Positions 1 through 10,700 of a stretch of 64,000 bases of DNA are shown one piece after another. Within the stretch, counting starts at the first letter, position 1; every line of letters starts with the position of its first letter. The translations under genes were made by a program, and so were the position numbers. The notes beneath the pieces are model-generated. The model ran no database searches. It was not told the origin of the DNA and saw nothing but the letters and a program-made list of their open reading frames with translations. Source of the DNA: Ypsolopha sequella (lineage: Eukaryota > Arthropoda > Insecta > Lepidoptera > Ypsolophidae); NCBI GenBank assembly GCA_934047225.1, contig OW203992.1, forward strand, positions 17,845,501 to 17,909,500, written 5' to 3'.

Positions 1-1332
1 AGACGTAACTGGATAGTTTTTTTTTATTTTTCTATATAGTCCTTTGCTAGTAAAATGCACTTATTAAATTTTTCAAATATTGAATTTAAGCCATTAAAAA
101 AAAAAAAACGGTTTGTCGTCAAAATAGTCAGAAACCGCTGCCTTCATTTCGTCATCGGTCATAAATCTTCGTCGCCTGAGGTCTTTCTTGAGAAGTCTAA
201 ACAGAAAATAGTCACAGGGGGCTAGATCTGGACTATAAGGGGGGTGGTCAATGGTTTCGAAGCCATTGTCTTTAATTGCTAGCTTTGTTGTGCGTGCGGT
301 ATGCACTGGTGCGTTATCGTGCAAAATCAGAATTCCTTTGCTTAGTTTACCTCGCCGTTTTTCTTTTATTGTCTCTCTTAGTTGATATAATAAGTTTGAG
401 TAATAATCAGCATTCATTGTAGTTTTTTTCGGTAAATAATCTATGAGCAAAATCCCTTCTGTGTCCCAAAAGATTGTAGCCATAAGTTTACCGGCCGATG
501 GACAGACCTTAAATTTCCGAGGCGGCTTCTCATCCTTAAATTTCCACTGTAACGACTCTTGCTTACTTTCCGGGTCCCATTGTCGAATCCAAGTCTCATC
601 ACATGTTACAATTCTAGAAATTATTTCTTCCTCTTTCCCTCGACTCATGTCCAAAAACTCTTCGCAATATTTGACACGCCTCTCCATGTCAAATGCAGTC
701 AACATTCTAGGGACCCAACGTGCACTAACCTTGGACATGTTCAAATGCTCATGAATTATTTCATTGACTCGCTCTTTACTGACGCCCACATCTCTAGCTA
801 TCTCCCACTGCTTCACTCGTCGGTCCTCTAATATATTTTTTTTTCACCCTGGCTACATTTTCATCGGTGACGGCCGAAACTGGTCTTCCGCTACGAGGAT
901 CATCTTCGAGGCTCTCACGACCTAATTTAAACTGCCTTGACCAAAACTTTATAACAAATTCGGAAGATCACGAACTGCCAAACACACGTGACATACGCTG
1001 TCTGATCTCCGAAGGCGTATTCCCTTCTTTAGTCAAAAACTTAATCACCGCACGCTGCTCGATTTTATCCATTTTCACTTTTTCTACCGACATGTTCGAA
1101 ACAATTGTAGGAGACAAATAAACGTGATGCAATAAACAAATGAATGTAATACATTTTGAAAATAGAATAACAAACGAATATAAATCCATACCAGCCAGCA
1201 TTATTTTTGTATATATTTCTGACCAAGGAGATTACATATCAGCCGCCCTACGTACGCGTCTATGTGTGCGTGCGCCTGTTTTCGCTAGTTATGCGGAGTA
1301 AACCTGTAAGTGGTTATTTTGTGGCCAGACTC
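1..1332 (-). mobile_element. mariner element, left end off window
   Basis: A Tc1/mariner element on the minus strand inside an MFSD1 intron. The transposase frame runs 24-1,093. The outer end at about 1,303-1,332 reads, on the minus strand, AGTCTGGCCACAAAATAACC next to a TA, as expected for a terminal inverted repeat and its target duplication. The opposite terminal repeat is not in the window. Confidence 0.75.
24..1093 (-). pseudogene. mariner transposase, broken
   Basis: The protein resembles mariner DD34D transposases from about the first residue (MSVEKVKMDKIEQRAVIKFL) to the end (a tail ending in KDYIEK before TAA at 24-26). The helix-turn-helix and the block FKLGRESLEDDPRSGRP are present. 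All three catalytic Asp are kept, in CDETW, LHDNAPVH and SPDLAPCDYF. It is broken by a TGA near 968-970, by one extra base in the A9 run read from 837-845, and by a frame change at the poly-A run near 97-108. It cannot make a full transposase as it stands. Confidence 0.88.
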
Positions 1333-1539
1333 TATTCACTGATGGCGTGATTTTTTAACAAATGTGTGGTCTATGGTCGCTGAAAAGCAGGTACAGTTCT
1401 TTTCACGAAAGAAGGTCCCTGTCATAGTACTTATTGTCAATTAATAAATACGAAAATGGCACAATCTGCGGAACTTCTTTCGTTTAAAGAACTTTAAGAA
1501 TGTATGTATACAGCTATAGTAACTAAGGTAAGTACTCAC

Positions 1540-1753
1540 TTTGCTAAAGCGACAAAGGGGAAGATGGCAAGATAATATGTAACACATATAACAGAAACTA
1601 GCCAGAACAGAGATTTGAAGTGTAGAACATCTTTTATGTTGAAAGGTTCATCGTTCGAGTTCTGATGTTGACGGCCGAGGATCCTTTCCGCTCTTTGATC
1701 CATCCAGCCAAGGACAAGCCCGCAAACCAGGGATACGAGACACGTCAGCGCAG
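1540..1753 (-). CDS. Mfsd1: Mfsd1 coding exon 5
   Basis: Codes residues 203-272 with split codons Ala202 and Lys273. It holds the helix ending CGLVLGWMDQRAERILG, then a charged central loop, and the start of the C-terminal half (VICVTYYLAIFPFVALA). Acceptor TTTCAG, donor GTGAGT at 1,539. The next exon is beyond the left edge. Confidence 0.9.
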
Positions 1754-4700
1754 CTGAAACATTTTTAATTGTAACATAGGGTCGCGTTCCTAAACGCCTG
1801 GGTAAATGTAAAATTTAAACTGTCAAAGTGAATATTACATTTCTGACAAGGTTTATGTATGAGCGTTTTTCCTTATGTCAAATTTAGTGTTTACTAAGAT
1901 TCCTAGATGGCACTGTTGTATACTTTAGCAACAGAATCAAAGACAAAATTTGCACAGATTGCAAATAAATTAAAAACCACTTTGACATTGATTGCTACGA
2001 AACACATTTTATCTATGGTGACATGGACAGCGACATCTGGAGGAAAGTTAAGAACTAAGAAAAAAAAACAACGAGAAAAGCTCTCACCGTTAAATTTTAC
2101 ATTTACCCGGGCGTTTAGGAACGCAACTTAAGTATACAACGTGTAACTAGTAAAAGTTTTTCTAGACCATTGAGTGAATAAGCTCTTCAAATATGGTTAC
2201 ACCTTTCTGTTATACTAGTCAAAGACCTACTGGTTTGAACCTTTAAAAAATTTATTAAGCTATGAGCTTCACCACATTTTTTCCTCAAGTAATTCTAAGA
2301 ATTTCTAGCCCGGGCCACAAAAAAAAAAAAGCTGCTGGCGGGGGGGAGGGGGGTAAAAAGGAGCCGCTCGCCCACCTTTTTTTAAAAAAATCTATACGTT
2401 TCCAATAGGCTACTATGGCAAGTTTGGTATCATTTTTGTATAAACTGAAGGTGTAGAATTCATTTCTGGTATTTACTTTAATCATTTTCATAGCAATTTT
2501 TTGAATAAATCATTAAAAAGTGAAAAGTTTCAAATTATTTTTTTGCTTTGAGAGCTAATAACTTTTGAATAAGAGAAAAAAAACGAAAATAAAAAATATT
2601 ATAGTAAAGCGTATTTTATGCCAATTCGAACAGTATGAATTTCAAAAAATTGGTACTACAAAAAGTGGGTAAAAAAAAATATTACTACCTCGCAGTGGTG
2701 GCGACTCGCACTAGGAGGCGATTAACTATCTAACAAATGGTATGTATTATCAGCGTAAACAATTATTTTATTATTAATTCCTTTGTAAAAAAAAACCATT
2801 GGTAAAAAATACTTGGCTGTACGCTGAATGACTGGCTTCCGAGCCACACTTTTGAGATTCTTGTTTATAAAGTGTGTACTAATTGATAACCGCTCGCCAT
2901 CAGAGCAGAGCTTCTGAAAGTGCGATAATATAACAATAAAATAAAAGCATATAACAATAAAAGTGGACTTAGAACTTTGTCTTACTCAGGAAACTTGAAA
3001 AAAAATAAGAAATATTATATATATTTATATATAGACTTACGTTTAATTACATAATTCTGTGCACCTTAATTTTCTTTTAAAACAGTTGCAACGATTTTTG
3101 CATCCTGTCTTGCACCTGCACCGAGTAAGTTCCAAGCACGCACTAGTGACATCTGGTAAGTCTGACCAATAAGGGCTCTAAATACCTTATTCTATACCCC
3201 AACCCCAAGAAGAAGGGCTTGGAAGGTTTTGGGTTGGCACTAAGGCCTGGCCCCAAACATGGACCCCTTGGTACATTGCGCGAAGTGTGTGCTGGTGAAG
3301 AGCGGCCTTCATTGGAGGAATGTTCTCCAGTTCTCTATCCCTCTTCGTAAATAGATATTTTCTACATTCATTAACAGTAGTGCAAGGGCTTGAGCTGAAA
3401 AGTCAAATATTGGAGTCATTCTCACTACTCCCGCTACATAATAGAAGTAAACAACTTTACCTACATAACTTGAATTTGTATCAAATCAGATTTAACTTAC
3501 CGGTCGTACATTGTAATAACAAATTTCTGAATAAAACTGTCAGCTTCTGCCAATTTCCCATCCATATGTTGCGTCAGGGTAGGCGTTCCAGGCGTCCAAG
3601 GCGGTCTTTTTGCCTCTTCCATTGAAAGAAGATACTGTGTCGCATCCTGTCAAGGCATGGAAAGTTGGCAGTACTTCAGCTCTTTCTAGTCCCGAAATAG
3701 TGTAGTTTAGTTAGTATGTATTAATTTTATATCACGTTTTTAATACTTAGAGCACGATGAACACATACCGAGTGCATTGGCAATAGTGTGGCATAAAATA
3801 CAAGTGTGGTTTTTGCCTGTGCCCATGTGAACCCACAACTCTTTTATTTCTGGCAATTTTTGAATACATGAAATGGCTACGACAACTACGTCTGTATCTA
3901 CAGTACGAATCACAATGTTTTTATGTCCTCGATCGACAGTGTCAGCAACGTGAAGTAACATTCTAGTATCGGCCTCTTCGTGGTTACTTGGTTCAATCAT
4001 TTTCCAGTCTCGACTGTGATTACTCAAAACTGCAGTCTTTTGAGTTAAGTTGAACTCCTTGCCTTCAGCCAAATCTATGGAGAGGCATCGGACAGATAGC
4101 AGATCAAAAAGCTCCTCTTTATTTAATTCCACCCGAAGGATGTAGGATTATGTAGGTAAAGTTGTTTACTTCTATTATGTAGCGGGAGTAGTGAGAATGA
4201 CTCCAATATTTGACTTTTCAGCTCAAGCCCTTGCACTACTGTTAATGAATGTAGAAAATATCTATTTACGAAGAGGGATAGAGAACTGGAGAACATTCCT
4301 CCAACGAAGGCCGCTCTTCACCAGCACACACTTCGCGCAATGTACCAAGGGGTCCATGTTTGGGGCCAGGCCTTAGTGCCAACCCAAAACCTTCCAAGCC
4401 CTTCTTGGGGTTGGGGTATAGAAGAAGGTATTTGGAGCCCTTATTGGTCAGACTTACCAGATGTCACAAGTGCGTGCTTGGAACTTACTCGGTGCAGGTG
4501 CAAGACAGGATGCAAAAATCGTTGCAACTGTTTTAAAAGAAAATTAAGGTGCACAGAATTATGTAATTAAACGTAAGCCTATATATAAATATATATAATA
4601 TTTCTTTTTTTTTTTTTAATTTCCTGAGTAAGACAAAGTTCTAAGTCCACTTTTATTGTTATATGCTTTTATTTTATTGTTATATTATCGCACTTTCAGA

Positions 4701-7700
4701 AGATCTGCTCTGATGGCGAGCGGTTATCAATTAGTACGCACTTTATAAACAAGAATCTCAAAAGTGTGGCTCGGAAGCCAGTCATTCAGCGTACAGCCAA
4801 GTATATTTTACCAATGGTTTTTTTTTACAAAGGAATTAATAATAAAATAATTGTTTACGCTGATAATACATACCATTTGTTAGATAGTTAATCGCCTCCT
4901 AGTGCGAGTCGCCACCACTGCGAGGTAGTAATATTTTTTTTTACCCACTTTTTGTAGTACCAATTTTTTTAAATTTAAATTGTTAGAATTTGCATAAAAT
5001 ACGCTTTACTATAATATTTTTTATTTTCGTTTTTTTTCTCTTATTCAAAAGTTATTAGCTCTCAAAGCAAAAAAATAATTTGAAACTTTTCACTTTTTAA
5101 TGATTTATTCAAAAAATTGCTATGAAAATGATTAAAGTAAATACCAGAAATAAATTCTACACCTTCAGTTTATACAAAAATGATACCAAACTTGCCATAG
5201 TAGCCAACTGGAAACGTATAGATTTTTTTAAAAAAAGGTGGGCGAGCGGCTCCTTTGTACCCCCCTCCCACCCGCCAGCAGCTTTTTTTTTTGTGGCCCG
5301 GGCTAGAAATGCTTAGAATTACTTGAGGAAAAAATGTGGTGAAGCTCATAGCTTAATAAATTTTTTAAAGGTTCTGTATGGGACCGATCCAATAGATCTT
5401 TAACTATACGTTGTATAAATCCAATAGGATTACTTAAGCGGCGGTAGCTCAGGCAGTAGAATGCTGGCCTCTCAATCTTCAGAACCAAGTTCGATCCCCG
5501 GTCGGGCGTGCACCAATGAGTTTTTCGGAATTTATGTGCATAATAAAGCCGATTCTGAAGGCTTCAATTTTAGTTTTAGTGCTGTCAAAACTTGAATTTT
5601 TTCCAAAGTAATTTTAGCTTCTAATCTTAACACGTATGAACCATTTTGCAACAATGAAAATTTAGTTTTGACAGCACTAAAACTAAAATTAAAGCCTTCA
5701 GAATCGGCTTCAGTATCTGTTATAATTACCACTTGCTGAACGGTGAAGGAAAACATCGCAAGGAAACCTGCATTCCCTAAAAAGCGTGTATTTGTGCCGA
5801 AGAACGGCGATAGGGCTCACCACCCATCACGTTGGGACATAATTATCGTTCTGTTAAACGCGGGTGTACCGAGTGTAGACTGTGACTTACACTTCACAGT
5901 TCACACTCGGGAACAACTTTGACATCCCCTCGGGGTTTCATGTCGTGACATGTATATATAAAATAAATACTTTATTCGTCCTGGTTTGAAAATAATCATG
6001 GCGAGATCCGAATGCATGAGCCATCCTTGATTATAACTATAAACAAATCCACATTGTAATATTTTTTCTTATTCCTACTTCACGATATTGACGCAATTTC
6101 CACTGTTGCCCTCGGGCTTTCTTGAGCATACATAATACTCACGCCTGTCAACAGATTTCCATCTGCTACGATCCAGACACACCTCTTTCGCCTCTTCCAC
6201 ATCCATCAATCTAGTTCAATATGTTTATCATTCATCATCTCATATGCCTCATCTATCTTTTTGTGCAATTCTCCAAACATTTAATGTAGCAAACCAGCAC
6301 TCTGCAGTCCGCTGTTCGCCTCTATGCCCTCGGGTAACGCGACATGACGGGGAGCAATCCATACTAATAATAAAGTACTAAAAAGTCGTAATAATTGTCG
6401 TTGAAACGCGGATGTACCGAGTATGGAATGTGACTTGCATTTCACAGTTCACACTCTGAACACCTCTGACACCCCCTCGGGGATTCATGTCGTGACGATA
6501 TTATATTTATAAAAAAGTCGTGACTGTACATTGAATATTTTTGCGAAATTTTAAATGAAATGGGTTATTTATTATATTAGTATTGTACTAAGGCCAAAAC
6601 TACAATTTTTACCACTTTTGTCTGTCTGTCTGTATGTTTCGTTTTAATTCGAGAACCACTGAACGGATTGGACGCGGTTTTCTCTATCATCATTGTAGTG
6701 ACCATGGTAACCATATAATATAGGCTGTAAGGGATGTTGATAACGGGGCAAATATTAAATAAACGCAGGCGTTGCTGATTTTCGTTTTATCTAGAGAGTT
6801 CCTTTTTTAAAACAGAGAGCACGTATAATTGCGCTGAGAGTAAAAGGAGCTGATGACTAATCAGTAACCAAACCATATTTGTGCAACACGATGATCAAAA
6901 AGAGGACGGGTGCATAAGCGTTTTATTCAGATACGCATACAAAGGCTATTAAATTACAAAGCGGTAGCTAGGTATTATGAATAGATTTTTACCAAGAAAC
7001 AGTACAACTCCAAGGTGTTCATATCCAGAGTAGTATTTTCCTACCCATTTATAGATAGGTTCCATCACCCAAAAGTTGACTGTACTGCCGAACCGGGAAA
7101 ATGACAACTGGAGACCGAAAACCATATTTAGTTCTGTCCCCTTGAACCACAACACCACATAGTTATTAACTGCCACCTGCAATGACTCTCCTCCAATACT
7201 GAAATAAAAAAAATAAAAATTAGCAATGTGCCATCATCAGGTGGTAGAGCTGATACCGGGCTCGACTGTGGAGATACCACCATCTTACTTGGAGACCCCC
7301 TCGAAGTAATTCGGGGGAGAGTAAGAGGACAGCTCACAGGCAAAAAACCAGGAGGCCCACCATGCCTGGGACCGATGGATGGCGGTATATCCATCCCTAA
7401 TAGCCGGGCCTTATATGGAACAGACTGGTGACGGGAAGCGGCGTCGCACCAGTCGTGCGAGGGTTCCGGCACCGCGCTCACCAACCCGCCTGCCTAGCGT
7501 GTGGAAGTATGGGCAATTCTTCCAGGATGACCGCCGGGAGTGGCAAAGTCCTGGAAAGGCTTATGTCCAGCAGTGGACGAACTAGGCTGATGGATGATGG
7601 ATGGCTGGATGATGAGCCATCTCTAAACATTAATAACCATTAAGTGGATTTTCACATGGTTTTCATGGTTTTCCTATGTTCTACAGCAGCTATACTCAAC

Positions 7701-10700
7701 AAGCGGCCCGCCGAGCTTTTGTAAGCGGCCCACCTGGCATTGTAAAATAATTTGTCAATCATTTTTAAAGAGATCGATTGAGCCTAACAAACTTAATTTA
7801 TGTTGCGGCCCGTGCGCGGCACCGTAACTAAAACGTCTTTGTGGTGCCTATAATAATAAATTTGAGTATAGCTGTTCTACAGGGATCTGAACACGTGTAG
7901 GTAGTTTCTCTTTTAACAACTGTGAACCGGCAGACAAGTTTTAACCATGTAGGGTTACATCCGTCCGGATTTGTCCGGAATTTCGGCCTTCCGTCCGGCT
8001 TTTTTTCCGCTTTTTAATTTGTCCGGATTTTTGACCTAAATGACAAAAAATTAAACGAACGTTTAATTTTCGCACTCAATAACTTAAAAATAAAACAAAA
8101 ATACAAATTAAATTAGTCTGCAATTTTATCCCGTCCCGTACTCCGTACGCACCCTACCCGCTCTTCCTGTATAAAGGCCGCTCCACATTCTCGGCGAGAC
8201 TCTCGCCTGAAGGGGACATAGCTATACGAGAAAGGCGAAACGCAATAGAGTCTATCTCCTGTACTCATATAGCTTTGTCCCCTTCATGGCGAATCTCGCC
8301 GAGAATGTGGAGGGGATTTAAGATTTAATGTTAAGGGTCTATATTACCTGACATTTAGTACCTCATTTTGCATCAAGTATAACTGACCTCTATGACGTTT
8401 CATCTAATTTTAATTTATAAATTCAAAAGTTTTGAAATTCTAATTTACAGAAACCAATGGAAACTTTGCGATGGCAGCATACACAATACATAGGTAATAA
8501 GGTTTTGTTGAATAACTATTAAGTAAATTTTGAATTAAAGTGTTCTGTTTCGATTAATTAGAAAAAGACGGGTTTTTCACAACCCGGCTGCAAAACCGCT
8601 CTTAACGAAGACGCTTTACGTGAAAATATAATTAGAGATCAAAATATAATTTCGTCCGAAACAGAGGAGCAATTCAAAGAATTAGAAATAGTTTCCCTTT
8701 CAAGAGCAATAATTCATAGAATTAGAAATAGTTGACCTTCGGCCGCGCCAAATATAATTTAGTACAGAATCAAATCAGAGAACCAGAGCGTTTCATTCGT
8801 AAATGTAGATTCTTTACTACGTGATCGTATCAGTTATAAAAATAATTCCGGTTAGAAAGGAAAACACTTCATCTGAGGATCAAATAAGAGGTCAAGAAAT
8901 AATTCCGTTTGAAAATACTATTGAAGAGGAAAATAAGTTTCGTTCGGGAACGTAGCTCGGCCTTCGGCCTCGGCGTAGATTCTTTAGTCCAAGTCGAATC
9001 AGTTATCAAAAAATAATTTCGTTCCGAAACGTGGTTCGGCCTTCGGCCTCGCCAGTCACTTTAGCATAGGTTCAAATCAGAGAACAAAAGAGAGTTTCGT
9101 TCGTAAACGTAGATCGAATTTATAGTATAAAATATCACGCACTGAGCCGTGACTGTTACGACAACCGAAATATCGCACGTCTGTGAAAAACGCGTGTTTC
9201 ACTCAGGCAGATAGGTAACGTTTTTTACAGTGCAAGTAATGGTTATTTTTAAAATGTGCAACATTTTGGACCATTTGAGATCAGTTATTTTACTGTGCAA
9301 AGTATCATAATCTACTTTACGTAATAAAATTTTAATAGTAGCGATTTGTTGTACGGTTTGGAGATTTTTTTTTCTGCGTAGGTTTTAACTGTGGCGTGTT
9401 GTAAATGGGGACTAATGTCCCCAACTTTACCATAATATTTATTTCAGAGTGATTGTTGCATTATTGTTGATATAACAGAGGATCATGCGAAGTAATGAGA
9501 AGTATATTTTCTTACCCAAAAACGAATCTTCCCAAAATCATAAGCCAGAATTTATTAACATAAACACCAAGTGCAAAGATTACAGCACCTATTAATACAA
9601 ATGTCATGTAGATGATTGTCCCGAGTCTTACTCCAAAATATCTGAAATAAGCAACAAATAATTAGATACACAAAAAGTTGGAGAAAATAGTAAGGTATAT
9701 ATAAGACAACAAATTATTATGTTGTTATCTATAATAAATAGTAATAAATTCATTGAGGGAGTATATTTTGTGGGCCAAGTGATAAATGAGGGCATTAGTT
9801 ATAATGACCAGGTAGTATTAATATTTGCAAATCAAATCGGCCAATTAACTATTTAATCAGTGTCTGGTCACTTGGAATATTGCTATGCGATTGTTAGGCA
9901 ATTTAATGATAGCAGAAGGCGGAATGCATCAAAGGGAAACAAACTGAGATTGTTTTAAATTTCAATAAAAATAGGTCCAGCAACAAGCGAACCGAGGAGC
10001 ATGTTAGGTTGCTTGTGAACATAATTTCATGAGCCAATGAAGCCGAGCGGAACGAGGCAACCCCTCTAGTTCTTAACAGAAAGTTAATTTCTAGGAAGAT
10101 AATTGAGAGGGGGATCCCTCATCTTCCCCCTCTCTTTATTAACTTTCTGTCAAGAACTCTTAGAGATCTGAATTTATGATCAAAAGCAACCTAATGCGCT
10201 CCTCCTTGCGTCACTCGTAATTATATTTTGAAAATTGACGTAACTTTATTGTAAGAGTCATTCTGGCAGTGGCAGTCTGTACTCTTATGTGTTATGCTAC
10301 AATATTTTATATGTATTTGAAGTTTTCAAAACAGATATTGGTACTGATTCGGTGAAGCACATTTTAACTTATTTGACGGGACTAAACTAAATTTAAGCGT
10401 TGTCTTTTCGATAGACAAAGAAAAAGACAGGACGCTTAAATTGTTATGCCGAATCGATACTATTATCTATCTCTTTATTAATAAAGTAAGCCCAATAGGT
10501 GAAGGACGTTATTCATAAAGCCTGGTCAGTTAAGTATCTATAATAATTTCATGGTCATATTGGCCTTTCATATTGGGCATTTTTCAAACTGTCAGGACCT
10601 TATAGACAATGTCCTATTAATCACTTGGTGAAGGACATTATTCATAAAGCCTAGTCAGTTAAATATTTACAATAATTTTATTGTCATATTGGCCTCTTAT

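Larger units (their letters stand above)
2237..5374 (-). mobile_element. foldback element with 1.23 kb inverted arms
   Basis: Left arm 2,237-3,468 and right arm 4,148-5,374 are near-identical reverse complements around a 679-bp centre. Both outer ends read GAACCTTTAAAAAATTTATT. A spliced gene runs on the minus strand through the centre into the left arm. The right arm duplicates the last intron, last exon and 3' flank of that gene in the opposite orientation. It could be a DNA transposon with very long terminal repeats or a hairpin rearrangement of one. Family not identified. It lies in MFSD1 intron 4. Confidence 0.85.

Noticed and set aside
2285..2491. Conserved small protein read on the minus strand, with a matching frame at 5,122-5,316
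   Set aside because: The match is due to the inverted arms of the foldback element; the frame is low in complexity and has no other support.
5437..5510. Possible tRNA gene (box A and box B present)
   Set aside because: The sequence runs on into a SINE body, a second copy occurs at 33,511-33,592, and no acceptor-stem pairing is seen.
7128..7484. 118-codon minus-strand frame next to MFSD1 exon 4
   Set aside because: Its last part overlaps the exon in another frame and the rest covers a LINE remnant; no domain is recognised.
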